A stretch of 35,542 bases of DNA, from the NCBI GenBank assembly GCA_025922875.1, contig JAICGZ010000022.1, positions 1 through 35,542 of the forward strand, given 5' to 3'. The notes beneath the pieces were generated by a model, which did no database searches, was not told where the DNA came from, and was given only the letters and a program-made list of their open reading frames with translations. The position numbers and the translations under genes are program-made. The stretch comes from Pyrinomonadaceae bacterium (GTDB lineage: Bacteria; Acidobacteriota; Blastocatellia; Pyrinomonadales; Pyrinomonadaceae). Positions 18,908 through 25,845 of this stretch are shown piece after piece (position 1 is the first letter of the stretch; each line of letters opens with the position of its first letter).

Positions 18908-19527
18908 TGTTCGAATCTATAGGTGTTGTGGTAAGTCGACTTTTCGATACATCTGAGCGCGGTGTGCTGTTCAATGAGATCACCATGACAGGGATTCTCG
19001 TAGAGCAATATTACGTCACGGGGATGTGAGTCAAGCGAGCGTTGGAGACGTTGCAGTACAGGGACCCAAACAGGCGGACGAAAAGGGTTGAAGAAATATA
19101 GGACAAGCGGTGTCAGCGGGAATTCGAATTCGATGGCATCGAGGTTGAGGTTTTTTACATTTTTACATTTCTGAGTTTTGCTTCGGTAGTGTCGAATATT
19201 TCGGCATGCGATCTCATGCAGTTCGGTAGCGAATTCGACACCGATGATCTCAGAAAAAGGAAATTCTGAAGCGAGGAGCAGCACGCGACCTTTCCCAGAG
19301 CCGATATCGACAAAGGTGTAAGACGGATAGTCGATGTTTAATGAGCCGAGTACTTCAAAAAGGAACTTCGGATGAGACGGATAGTAAATTCCCCCGTGTG
19401 AGCTATTGTCACCCACAATAGTCAAACCGGTTAGATTACTACTGCCGCAGGTGCGAACCCCATGCTGCCAATCGAAAATCCTGCAACGTGCCTCGCCTAC
19501 GGCGTTGCGTAAAGTATCTATGAGCAT
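18901..19527 (-). CDS. Class I SAM-dependent methyltransferase, small
   Basis: A 208-residue protein with motif I FVDIGSGKGRVLLLASEF (about residues 71-88), followed by IIGVEFATELHEIACRNI (acidic residue for the SAM ribose) and LVLYFFNPF in the motif IV position. It has no membrane segment. The NPF form of motif IV resembles small methyltransferases often found near polysaccharide genes; substrate unknown. It is transcribed towards the FemAB-like gene and overlaps its end by 7 bp, so the two 3' ends form a tail-to-tail overlap. The ATG at 19527 has no clear ribosome site; an A/T-rich leader precedes it. Confidence 0.83.
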   Translation of the reverse strand: MLIDTLRNAVGEARCRIFDWQHGVRTCGSSNLTGLTIVGDNSSHGGIYYPSHPKFLFEVLGSLNIDYPSYTFVDIGSGKGRVLLLASEFPFSEIIGVEFATELHEIACRNIRHYRSKTQKCKNVKNLNLDAIEFEFPLTPLVLYFFNPFRPPVWVPVLQRLQRSLDSHPRDVILLYENPCHGDLIEQHTALRCIEKSTYHNTYRFEHH

Positions 19528-19578
19528 TTCGTCATTTACTTAGTCCAGAAGGATCATCTTGTCAAGCTTTCACTCGGG

Positions 19579-20334
19579 TTACCTCTGGTTCAAAAAACGT
19601 TTCGCCTTGATTTGAGGTGCCTGGGCCTGAAAAGTCAGCTTCACAGGATTACCATGATTATCAGGATTAACAGGATTTTTTTGTGCGAGGTCCTGAATAC
19701 GCTGAATACGTAATTGTCCATTTTTAAACTGACGCACCGCGATTAACCCGGCAACTGCTAAACCCAAATCCTCATACATACCCAGAGAGATCGCAGCCCA
19801 CAACCCAATCAGGGACCACAGCAGGGGAATGATCAGTACGTAGAAGCGGATATTGACACCAGCGCCTAGCAACATCCCAAACGTAAAAATCGTCGTGGGG
19901 CAGGGAACGCCAAATGTAGGGGCGGCAGGATACGTATGACCGAGCGCTGCGCCGGCGATGGGATATATAACCATTGAGTACGTTATAAGCCCCGCGCCGA
20001 TTAGACCTTGCGTGCCGGACCTGAATTTAAAGGACAAACTGGAATTCACAATACCTGCTGAGACAAAGATCACGGATTGAATGATGAAAAGTACTGCAAA
20101 GAATCGTGCGGCTTTGTTGATTGTGCTGAAGAATACCAGGTGGTAGACAACACCCATCCACAACCAGAGTAAGGCAAGTATGAGACTAATGAATTTGCTG
20201 GATAGTGTTCGACGTGTGAACGCGAGACCAATTGCAATCAATGCGAGCAGATAAATCAAAACCTGTCCGGGCCAGATGGCATTGTTATATTGCTCAAACA
20301 CACGCAAAAAGTCAGCGATGGTGAACGGGATCAT
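19579..20334 (-). CDS. DUF6064-family multi-pass membrane protein, C-terminus extended by a repeat
   Basis: A 251-residue protein with about eight hydrophobic helices and the start MIPFTIADFLRVFEQYNNAIWP, which fits the DUF6064 family (family recall). Function unknown. Glycine-rich turns and FGVPCPTTIFTFGMLL in the fifth to sixth helix region are the most distinctive stretch. The last 35 or so residues are unlike a membrane protein; the segment KNPVNPDNHGNPVKLTFQAQ is encoded by a dispersed repeat (19617-19685) whose second copy lies at 21212-21278. The repeat therefore seems to have inserted into the 3' end and replaced the original stop. It is the downstream partner of the VIT1-type transporter, 35 bp away. 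The ATG has AAAGGAA about 14 bp upstream. Confidence 0.85.
   Translation of the reverse strand: MIPFTIADFLRVFEQYNNAIWPGQVLIYLLALIAIGLAFTRRTLSSKFISLILALLWLWMGVVYHLVFFSTINKAARFFAVLFIIQSVIFVSAGIVNSSLSFKFRSGTQGLIGAGLITYSMVIYPIAGAALGHTYPAAPTFGVPCPTTIFTFGMLLGAGVNIRFYVLIIPLLWSLIGLWAAISLGMYEDLGLAVAGLIAVRQFKNGQLRIQRIQDLAQKNPVNPDNHGNPVKLTFQAQAPQIKAKRFLNQR
19617..19685 (-). repeat. Dispersed CAGGATTA repeat, copy 1 (inverted relative to copy 2)
   Basis: On the minus strand it reads CAAAAAAATCCTGTTAATCC, then TGATAATCATGGTAATCCTG and GTGAAGCTGACTTTTC, ending GCCCAGGCAC. Copy 2 at 21212-21278 matches over about 67 bp with roughly six differences by eye. This copy forms the last codons of the DUF6064 gene. 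The two copies are inverted and bracket the DUF6064-VIT1 pair. Confidence 0.85.
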
Positions 20335-20369
20335 GTTGCGACTCTATTTCCTTTCAGACAGGACTCTCA

Positions 20370-21143
20370 TCAGCTCAATAACCACTTGATAAATACACCC
20401 GTGAAGTAGGCGAGTGACGCAGCGATGCCGCCGACCGCAAGTGTTGTAAAACCCGAATGCCACCACGACGATGTGGACCATCTGCTCTTTACTGAGCCGA
20501 TGACAAAGAAAACAATTCCGGTCAACAGTACGGACAGCGTGAGCGAGTGTTCGCTACGAAACAGGTAAGGTACTAACGGCGCTAACCCGCAAATCAGAAA
20601 CGCAGTAAACGTGCAGAGCGCCGCAATCGACGGTGAACGTACCGCATGAGGTAAGCCGTATTCGTCGATTAGCATCGTTTGGACCCAGCGTTCACGATCC
20701 GCTGTTACAAGTTCGACCATGCGACTGAGTTGCTCGCCTTCGAATCCCTTGCGTGCAAAGATCTGTCTGACTTCCTCTCGCTCACCCTCTGGCGCCAGAT
20801 CAATGTGACGATTCTCGATATCCTGCAATCGTCGCCAATCGTCATGTTCCGATTTAGTGCCAAGATAGTTGCTGGCCGCCATCGAAAACCCGTCAGCAAA
20901 CAGGTTTGCAAATCCAAGCGCCAGGATTATCCAGGCTGAAAGCTGCGCGCCGGCAACTCCCGTAACAACAGCCAGAGTAGTCACCGCGCCATCGACACCG
21001 CCGTAGATCCAGTCGCGAAGATAGTTGTGTTTTGGACCACTCTCCAGGCGACGACGAATAGCATCGGGTGAATGCTCATGTTCCATGCGTCCGGCCGGGC
21101 GCTTCGTGCGCGCGTCTCCAGGCAATGTAGAATCATTCGACAC
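20370..21143 (-). CDS. VIT1/CCC1-type iron/manganese transporter
   Basis: A 257-residue protein of the VIT1/CCC1 family, which exports or sequesters Fe2+ and Mn2+. Visible signature: YLRDWIYGGVDGAVTTLAVVTGVAGA (first helix, about residues 40-65, with conserved Asp and Gly), FANLFADGFSMAASNYLGTKSE (second), a cytoplasmic charged segment with EREEVRQIFARKGFEG (the metal-binding domain with Glu residues), then three more helices to the end. Length is usual for bacterial members with the cytoplasmic domain. The start is a GTG at 21143 with AAGGTAA upstream. The cytoplasmic 35-residue N-tail contains many charged residues. It is 35 bp upstream of, and probably cotranscribed with, DUF6064, suggesting metal homeostasis. 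Confidence 0.93.
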   Translation of the reverse strand: MSNDSTLPGDARTKRPAGRMEHEHSPDAIRRRLESGPKHNYLRDWIYGGVDGAVTTLAVVTGVAGAQLSAWIILALGFANLFADGFSMAASNYLGTKSEHDDWRRLQDIENRHIDLAPEGEREEVRQIFARKGFEGEQLSRMVELVTADRERWVQTMLIDEYGLPHAVRSPSIAALCTFTAFLICGLAPLVPYLFRSEHSLTLSVLLTGIVFFVIGSVKSRWSTSSWWHSGFTTLAVGGIAASLAYFTGVFIKWLLS

Positions 21144-21211
21144 GGCTTAGTAGTTACCTTCCAGTATGAAAGTCTGGCATTGATTCGCATGGCGCACCTG
21201 GGCCCGGCTTT

Positions 21212-21278
21212 GCAAAAAAATCCTGTTATTCCTGATAACCATGTTAATCCGTGAAGCTGACTTTTCGCGCCCAGGCAC
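21212..21278 (+). repeat. Dispersed CAGGATTA repeat, copy 2
   Basis: Reads CAAAAAAATCCTGTTATTCC, then TGATAACCATGTTAATCC, GTGAAGCTGACTTTTC and GCCCAGGCAC. It is the inverted mate of the copy at 19617-19685. Together with the related degenerate unit at 21293-21345 it fills most of the intergenic stretch before the ATP-grasp gene. Confidence 0.85.
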
Positions 21279-21292
21279 AAACGATTGTTTTT

Positions 21293-21345
21293 ACAGGATT
21301 TCAGGATTAGACACGATTTACATGATGATTCTGATAATCACCCGA
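21293..21345. repeat. Degenerate CAGGATT repeat unit
   Basis: Contains CAGGATTTCAGGATTAGACA and then ATGATGATTCTGATAATC, an imperfect inverted arrangement related to the CAGGATTA family. It lies 15 bp beyond copy 2 and appears to be another, older unit of the same family. Confidence 0.55.
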
Positions 21346-21481
21346 AACGAAGCGACGCACGCTCAAGTAGGCAATGACCATGCCGGAATTTTCACTTTGA
21401 TTTCGGGCGGGTGGCACGGTTCCAGATCGGGAAAATTTCTTGGTCTCATCAAAAAAACGTCCTGATACACAGTATTGTGAT

Positions 21482-21495
21482 GGTATAGCCGTTGC
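21482..21495 (+). promoter_or_regulatory. Weak candidate sigma-54 promoter
   Basis: GGTATAGCCGTTGC has GG and GC separated by ten bases, with the preferred T before GG and TTGC at -12, but GGTAT replaces GGCAC. Predicted start near 21507, about 83 bp before the ATP-grasp gene. No convincing paired upstream dyad was found, unlike the five stronger sites. Confidence 0.4.
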
Positions 21496-21589
21496 CGTTC
21501 AGATCTATGACCGAAGCAGTTCAAAAATTTCACAATGAGCAGAGCAAGTCCGTTAGGCGCAAATCAGCGCCGGCGGCACTAGAGCTTTC

Positions 21590-22924
21590 ATGGAAGATCG
21601 AATAAAAAAACTAGATCACATGATCGTCGGCGACACCACTATCGGCGCAGCGTTATTCGAAGAATTGCGAGCTGCCCAGCGGGAGCTTGGGCTACTTCAA
21701 GGCAACCGTCCCACCTGCCCTTTTCTGCGCCCTCATATAATGCCTCGCACTCAGTATGAAACTGTAAAGCGCGCCGCCGAAACGCTTGGTGGTGTATTCG
21801 AAAAAGTTGCGACCGCGGCTCTCAAGGATGAGGCTGTGTTGGCCAGGCTTGATCTTACACAAGCCGAAGAAAAGGCGGCGCGCATTGAACCAGGGTATTC
21901 AGGCTTGTGTGTGAGCAGTCGTCTCGATGCCCATGTGAATGCGAAGGGCTTCCACTTTCTGGAGTACAACGCAGAAACACCTGCCGGTGTCGGTGATCAG
22001 ATGCAACTGGAGAAAATTCTTTTCCGGTTACCGGCAGTTAAACAGTTTCTTCAAGCCAATGCTCATTGGCTGCCTCAGCCGCATCGGGCGCTTTTAATGT
22101 CGCTGTTAAAAGCGTATCGCGAGTGGGGCGGACAAGAGGATAAGCCTCGAATTGCAATCGTCGATTGGGATGGTGTGCCGACCAGCAGTGAGTTTCGAAT
22201 TCTGAAAGACTATTTTGTCGCCCAGGGATATCCCACGCTAATAGCCGATCCCCACGACCTCGAATATAACGGCGACTACCTATCTGTGGAAGGATTGCGG
22301 ATCGACATTGTTTACAAGCGAGTCATCATTCACGAATTTCTGAGCAAGTTTGAGTTGGACCATCCGCTGGTCCAGGCATACCGGCAGCGTCGTGTGTGCA
22401 TGGCAAACTCTTTCCGTACAAAGCTCGCACACAAAAAGTCTTCGTTTGCAGTTCTTTCGGATCCGGCTTACGAGTATCTATTTGATTCTGGTGAGCTTGA
22501 CGTGATTCAAAAACACATTCCGTGGACCCGTTACGTTAAACCTTCGCGAACAGTTTTTCAGGGTTCAGAGGTTGATTTGGAGACGTTGATTTTGAATGAG
22601 CGAGAACGCTTTGTCCTGAAACCTAACGACGATTATGGAGGCCATGGTGTGTTTTTAGGGTGGGAGAGCGATAAACAGCAGTGGCTGGAAGCAGTCAAAG
22701 CTGCGTTACAGAGGCCTTATGTGGTTCAGGAAAGAGTGATCCTGGAAAAAACAAGCATTCCAGCTTATTCGGACCGAGTCTATCTCGATGAATTGTTCGT
22801 CGATTGCAATCCATTTCTGTTTCAGAATGAAGTCGAGGGAGCGTTAATTCGCATCTCGGCCTCTTCACTGTTGAATGTAACTTCTGGCGGAGGGCAAACG
22901 GCGTTGTTGGTATTGGAAGAATGA
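21590..22924 (+). CDS. ATP-grasp enzyme, glutathionylspermidine-synthase-like
   Basis: A 444-residue cytoplasmic protein. ATP-grasp features are FLEYNAETPAGVGDQ (about residues 122-136), FVLKPNDDYGGHGVFLGWE (about 342-360, nucleotide-binding Lys and Gly-rich loop) and a C-terminal NVTSGGGQTALLVLEE. The arrangement, with the substrate-side NAETP motif early and the ATP loop late, resembles the circularly permuted ATP-grasp group that includes glutathionylspermidine synthase; such enzymes join a carboxylate to an amine using ATP. The exact substrate is not determined. It stands alone between the repeat-filled 21144-21589 stretch and a sigma-54 promoter at 23061, with a weak sigma-54-like box 95 bp upstream of its ATG. 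Start 21590 has no good ribosome site, so start confidence is moderate. Confidence 0.82.
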   Translation: MEDRIKKLDHMIVGDTTIGAALFEELRAAQRELGLLQGNRPTCPFLRPHIMPRTQYETVKRAAETLGGVFEKVATAALKDEAVLARLDLTQAEEKAARIEPGYSGLCVSSRLDAHVNAKGFHFLEYNAETPAGVGDQMQLEKILFRLPAVKQFLQANAHWLPQPHRALLMSLLKAYREWGGQEDKPRIAIVDWDGVPTSSEFRILKDYFVAQGYPTLIADPHDLEYNGDYLSVEGLRIDIVYKRVIIHEFLSKFELDHPLVQAYRQRRVCMANSFRTKLAHKKSSFAVLSDPAYEYLFDSGELDVIQKHIPWTRYVKPSRTVFQGSEVDLETLILNERERFVLKPNDDYGGHGVFLGWESDKQQWLEAVKAALQRPYVVQERVILEKTSIPAYSDRVYLDELFVDCNPFLFQNEVEGALIRISASSLLNVTSGGGQTALLVLEE

Positions 22925-22972
22925 GCCGGCAAGGTTTTCCGGAAACTCGAACTGCCGCTTAGCGAGCCACAG

Positions 22973-23009
22973 TGCGAGCTTTCCCGCTTCGATTGGTGAA
23001 GTTTTCGCA
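22973..23009 (+). promoter_or_regulatory. Paired upstream activator dyads for the 23061 promoter
   Basis: Two 16-bp dyads start at 22973 (TGCGAGCTTTCCCGCT) and 22994 (TGGTGAAGTTTTCGCA), 21 bp apart. The pair lies 52 bp upstream of the -24 box. Similar pairs occur before the promoters at 24337, 27009 and 35224. Confidence 0.7.
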
Positions 23010-23060
23010 GTTGCTCGTCTTACTCCCCATTTTCCCACCAAGATCAACTCAAAACTGCTC

Positions 23061-23074
23061 GGCATGTACATTGC
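23061..23074 (+). promoter_or_regulatory. Sigma-54 -24/-12 promoter before the Rieske gene
   Basis: GGCATGTACATTGC matches GGCACR-N4-TTGC with exact GG-N10-GC spacing. Predicted start near 23086, leaving about a 54-base leader before the Rieske ATG at 23140. Confidence 0.78.
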
Positions 23075-23139
23075 GCTAATAGGTTGTGGTGTTGTGCCAC
23101 TAACCGGCTGAGGGTGTTCAGGTGAGAGGAGCGACTCCA

Positions 23140-23637
23140 ATGAATCGTGAGGACAACGAACTACACACCACTCGACGCGCATTCTGCGCCGATCTTTTAT
23201 TGACTTCTACGGCGGTGATGCTGGCAGCGCCAAACCTAACCGAAACCGTGGCAGCGCAAAACTCGATGGTCGCCTATCCCGCAAGGAAGATCGAAGGCGC
23301 CGAGTTATTGCTACCTGGATCCGGCCTCTACTTTAACTACCCAACACGTAACGATCCGGCTGTGTTGCTGCGACTGAGTGAGGGCGAATACAGGGCTTAC
23401 AGCCGCAGATGCTCTCACGCGGGGTGTTCCGTGGATTTCGATGGCCGGAGTCGATGTCTCCAGTGCCCCTGCCATCGAGGTGCATACGATGGGCGCCTGG
23501 GCCATGTAATGTTTGGCCCCCCACGACGTCCTCTCGATGAGATCGTCCTTGAGGTTCGCGCCGGAGGACACCTTTGGGCAGTCGGGAAGAGCATACGAGA
23601 CACAGAAATAATCACACAAGGCCCTCAGAGGAGGTGA
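23140..23637 (+). CDS. Secreted Rieske [2Fe-2S] protein with twin-arginine signal
   Basis: 165 residues. Rieske ligands are intact: CSHAGC (Cys91, His93, disulfide Cys96) and CPCH (Cys109, His112, disulfide Cys111), spaced as in the family. The N-terminus carries TTRRAFCADLLLTSTAVML, a twin-arginine-type signal with a modest hydrophobic core, so a folded, cluster-loaded protein may be exported. The domain is short and lacks the membrane helix and cytochrome partners of a bc1 complex; no cytochrome b gene is adjacent. It is likely a free periplasmic electron carrier (inference). GAGAGGAG lies 8 bp before the ATG at 23140, preferred over an in-frame GTG at 23122. The stop overlaps the ribosome site of the next gene, so the two are coupled. 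A sigma-54 promoter precedes it. Confidence 0.9.
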   Translation: MNREDNELHTTRRAFCADLLLTSTAVMLAAPNLTETVAAQNSMVAYPARKIEGAELLLPGSGLYFNYPTRNDPAVLLRLSEGEYRAYSRRCSHAGCSVDFDGRSRCLQCPCHRGAYDGRLGHVMFGPPRRPLDEIVLEVRAGGHLWAVGKSIRDTEIITQGPQRR

Positions 23638-23642
23638 ATGAA

Positions 23643-24149
23643 ATGAGATACAGCACAGAAAAAAGCAAGATTGGCCTTACTGACTTGACCTACCTTCTGA
23701 TTGGGATCCTCTTGCTTTTATTGTTGGCCGTGGTTGCCAACGGCCAAACCCCGTCGACTGCAATGAAAGGCGTGCGAGCCCATTCACAAATTCAACAGCC
23801 GCTTTACACAGAATATCGCGGCGTGCGAATCGGCATGACGGCAATGGAAGTGAGGACAAGACTTGGCGAGCCGGTGATGAAGAGCAAGGAACAGGATTTC
23901 TTTGCTCTCTCGCCATCTGAAACGGCGCAGATTGGTTACGACGCGTTTCAAAAAGTCATGACTATTTCCACCGATTACACCGGTGGCGTTGGGGCGCCGG
24001 ATTACAGAACCGTGGTTGGCGAGGGCCTGCTCGAGAGACCTGATGGTTCGCTATTCAGAATGGTGCAGTATCAGGGAATGTGGGTCTCTTACAACAAGAG
24101 CGTGGCTGTTGTGCCGGTAGTCACCATAACGATACAGCTCGTGAGGTAA
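23643..24149 (+). CDS. BamE/SmpA-like membrane-anchored periplasmic protein, copy 1
   Basis: 168 residues: a short charged N-tail, a hydrophobic anchor (LTYLLIGILLLLLLAVVA, about residues 14-31), then a periplasmic domain. YRGVRIGMTAMEVRTRLGEP recalls the GMTxxEVxxxLGxP helix-turn of BamE/SmpA-type folds; the rest (VGEGLLERPDGSLFRMVQY, then WVSYNKSV) is shared with a paralogue at 27133. Function unknown; the fold is used in outer-membrane and lipoprotein contexts. AGGAGG is 8 bp before the ATG at 23643, inside the end of the Rieske gene, indicating translational coupling. A hairpin of a dispersed repeat 20 bp after the stop could end transcription. Confidence 0.85.
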   Translation: MRYSTEKSKIGLTDLTYLLIGILLLLLLAVVANGQTPSTAMKGVRAHSQIQQPLYTEYRGVRIGMTAMEVRTRLGEPVMKSKEQDFFALSPSETAQIGYDAFQKVMTISTDYTGGVGAPDYRTVVGEGLLERPDGSLFRMVQYQGMWVSYNKSVAVVPVVTITIQLVR

Positions 24150-24169
24150 CGCGATTAACTGACGCGCGA

Positions 24170-24217
24170 CTTTGCCCGAAAGTCTGAAGGAGTCCGATAA
24201 GGACTTTTCGGGCAAAG
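24170..24217. repeat. Palindromic repeat (TTTGCCCGAAAGTC family), possible terminator
   Basis: CTTTGCCCGAAAGTC at 24170-24184 pairs with GACTTTTCGGGCAAAG at 24202-24217, with AGTCCGATAAGGACT between forming an inner hairpin. The same unit appears at both ends of the nested element at 35395-35542. It follows the BamE-like stop by 20 bp. There is no T-run, so terminator function is only possible. Confidence 0.75.
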
Positions 24218-24256
24218 CTCTCTTCAAGCCTTCGACCGAATGTGTGTGTAGCCGCG

Positions 24257-24293
24257 GTTGTGGACTTTCCCGCATCGGGTGCGAAATGTTCCT
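24257..24293 (+). promoter_or_regulatory. Paired upstream activator dyads for the 24337 promoter
   Basis: TGTGGACTTTCCCGCA at 24257 and TGCGAAATGTTCCTCA at 24278 start 21 bp apart; the second dyad ends 43 bp before the -24 box. Both fit TGNGRA-N4-TYCNCA with one deviation or fewer per arm. Confidence 0.75.
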
Positions 24294-24336
24294 CAATACC
24301 ACATTCATAAGTTCCAGAATTCGAAATGAATCGAGC

Positions 24337-24350
24337 GGCATGTCCTTTGC
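24337..24350 (+). promoter_or_regulatory. Sigma-54 promoter before the cysteine-rich pair and hsp20
   Basis: GGCATGTCCTTTGC has exact GG-N10-GC spacing and TTTGC at -12. Predicted start near 24362, leaving about 77 bases before the ATG at 24439. It probably also serves the Hsp20 gene, as no other promoter was found between them. Confidence 0.75.
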
Positions 24351-24438
24351 GCTTTCCACGAATGGGAATGCAAACCGTCAGGACGACGGACGCTAACCTT
24401 TGTTGACCGGGACCGCAGGCGAATGGAGGTTTGAGGCC

Positions 24439-24834
24439 ATGGCAACGGATGAGCGCGATATTCTGGAACTCTTTAAAGATGAGTTGGACTTCATCGAGAA
24501 GGGAGGGTACGGACGATCAGTTCGTAGACCATGGCAAAGCAAATCGACCTTTCAAGATTCCCTCTCCTGTATCAACTATGGTTACCCCTATCACGCTCAT
24601 CCGTGCAACGAATGCCATCTGCTCGATTTTGTTAGCTCAGAACACCGGACAGAGGAAGTTCCCTGTCACTTCATACCGTTAAATACTGATGGAGAAACCA
24701 TCGAGGATTTGGAGATGCAGGAGAACCAGGCAAAGCTTGAGCGAGAAGTTACCAACTGGCTTCGCGCCAGGATCAAACAGATCGAGGACGAGCGAACCGA
24801 ACACGCAAATGTTCTAGCCGGCGAAAGAGATTAA
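24439..24834 (+). CDS. Cysteine-containing cytoplasmic protein, copy 1, unknown family
   Basis: 131 residues, no signal or membrane segment. The N-terminal half is helical and charged (DERDILELFKDELDFIEKGG), the middle holds a conserved Cys group (SCINYGYPY, then HPCNECHLL, then VPCHFIPLN) and the end is a charged coiled-coil-like helix (AKLEREVTNWLRARIKQIEDER). The CxxC plus flanking Cys suggests metal or redox sensing, which is inference only. A paralogue at 34740-35117 matches along the whole length. GGAGG is 9 bp before the ATG at 24439, preferred over an in-frame TTG at 24400. It is followed by a broken copy of the second gene of the pair, then hsp20. Confidence 0.82.
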   Translation: MATDERDILELFKDELDFIEKGGYGRSVRRPWQSKSTFQDSLSCINYGYPYHAHPCNECHLLDFVSSEHRTEEVPCHFIPLNTDGETIEDLEMQENQAKLEREVTNWLRARIKQIEDERTEHANVLAGERD

Positions 24835-24835
24835 A

Positions 24836-25104
24836 CATGGAGACCCCAGCAGGCTCATTGATAGCCCTGATATTACTAGCTGCGGCTCTCTGGTTCGGCT
24901 TACGTTGGTTGGTTCGGTCCTCCTCCAGGTATCAAGGCCCGCGAATGTTACCTGTCCGGAAACTAAGAGGCCCCGCAATAGGTTGAGGTCGACGCGCTAC
25001 ACGCGTCGTTGACCTCAACTGTGGGCTTTCCTGATATTTGACTTTAAGACTGCTCGCGTTGGCCCATCAAGGAACAGTGCGGGCAAGAATGTTTTATGGA
25101 TCTC
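24836..25104 (+). pseudogene. Decayed copy of the TM/cysteine-rich gene
   Basis: An ATG at 24836 starts METPAGSLIALILLAAALWF and continues GLRWLVRSSSRYQG, clearly homologous to the intact protein at 34123-34713 (MDTAVGSLIAIIGLAAALWF and onward). After about 40 codons the frame shifts and stops, yet DNA similarity continues in other frames, e.g. GTTGAGGTCGACGCGCTACA, then CTGCTCGCGTTGGCCCATCA and ACAGTGCGGGCAAGAATG. Similarity ends at about 25104, where a hairpin begins. The gene is frameshifted and has lost its second half, including the CVYCGK and CWDC part. It sits directly after the copy-1 gene, in the same order as the intact pair. Confidence 0.88.
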
Positions 25105-25122
25105 CCACGTCGAGATCCATAA
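25094..25122. repeat. Perfect 11-bp hairpin at the end of the pseudogene
   Basis: TTATGGATCTC and GAGATCCATAA form a perfect stem with a 7-nt loop. It marks where similarity to the intact copy stops, and lies 44 bp before the Hsp20 ATG. There is no T-run; it may be a deletion junction or an mRNA processing or stability structure. Confidence 0.65.
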
Positions 25123-25165
25123 GCATACGGTTGCCCGGGTGCGCCAATGCCGAGGGAGGTTAATC

Positions 25166-25651
25166 ATGACACCCGGAACTTTTATGAGCCCAACCAGGAC
25201 CAGGAATTTTCGACCACTGGATCCGTTTCGGCTCTTTCAAACTACTCCAATGAGATTTCTGGAGGATCCGTTCACCGCGTTCAGACCCTTCCTTCCTACG
25301 GAAGAAACCATGCCGTTTACCACATGGATGCCACTATGCGACATCTATGAAACGGACAAAGAACTTGTTCTTAAGATGGAACTGCCGGACATGAAGAAGG
25401 AGGATGTACACGTAACAGTTGAAAACAACTTGTTGACACTACGCGGAGAGCGCAGGTTTGACGAAACAATCGAACGCGAGAATTTTCATCGCATCGAACG
25501 TCACTACGGTGAATTCCTTCGGACCTTCACCCTGCCGGCCTTTGTTGACGGCAACAAGATCTTCGCCGAATTCAAAGACGGATTGCTGACTGTGACGCTA
25601 CCAAAGAACACAGCCGCAATTCCCAAACAAATCGAGGTAAAGGTGAAGTAG
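25166..25651 (+). CDS. Hsp20/alpha-crystallin small heat-shock protein
   Basis: 161 residues, an ATP-independent holdase that binds unfolding proteins. The alpha-crystallin domain runs from WMPLCDIYETDKELVLKMEL (about residue 52) to the end, with ELPDMKKEDVHVTVENNLLT (beta-strand and dimerisation region), the FHRIERHYGEFLRTFTLPAF segment and the conserved GLLTVTLPK close to the C-terminus. The IxI/V-type tail is KQIEVKVK. The N-terminal arm is phenylalanine-rich (FRPLDPFRLFQTTPMRFLED), as in the family. GGAGG lies 6 bp before the ATG at 25166; the longer frame from a GTG at 25139 is less likely. It is the last gene of the sigma-54 unit at 24337, ended by a strong terminator at 25672. Confidence 0.95.
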   Translation: MTPGTFMSPTRTRNFRPLDPFRLFQTTPMRFLEDPFTAFRPFLPTEETMPFTTWMPLCDIYETDKELVLKMELPDMKKEDVHVTVENNLLTLRGERRFDETIERENFHRIERHYGEFLRTFTLPAFVDGNKIFAEFKDGLLTVTLPKNTAAIPKQIEVKVK

Positions 25652-25671
25652 ACTGCTCAATAGGGGCTAAC

Positions 25672-25722
25672 ACACAAACGGGATCGATGCCTGAACGGTT
25701 GATCTCGTTTGTGTTTTTTTTC
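25672..25722 (+). terminator. Rho-independent terminator after hsp20
   Basis: ACACAAACGGGATC at 25672-25685 pairs with GATCTCGTTTGTGT at 25701-25714, one mismatch, followed by a run of T. It closes the unit that begins at the 24337 promoter. Confidence 0.88.
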
Positions 25723-25742
25723 CTTTCTGCAAGGGTCGTCCC

Positions 25743-25782
25743 TGGTGAGAGATTCCACCATGGACCTGCGGAAAATTCACAC
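25743..25782 (+). promoter_or_regulatory. Weaker paired upstream sites for the 25825 promoter
   Basis: TGAGAGATTCCACCAT at 25746 and TGCGGAAAATTCACAC at 25767 keep the 21-bp start-to-start spacing and the TGNG starts, but the right half of each dyad is displaced by one base. Position relative to the -24 box (43 bp) agrees with the other sites. Confidence 0.5.
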
Positions 25783-25824
25783 GTCCTGAGCCGAGAATTC
25801 GTTTAATACCCCACCGCGCTGCAC

Positions 25825-25838
25825 GGCACAGTCGTTGC
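25825..25838 (+). promoter_or_regulatory. Sigma-54 promoter close to the PCYCGC gene start
   Basis: GGCACAGTCGTTGC, preceded by GCAC, has exact GG-N10-GC spacing. The predicted start near 25850 falls after the ATG at 25846 and 5 bases before an in-frame ATG at 25855, implying a nearly leaderless mRNA from 25855. Confidence 0.65.
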
Positions 25839-25845
25839 CAACCGG

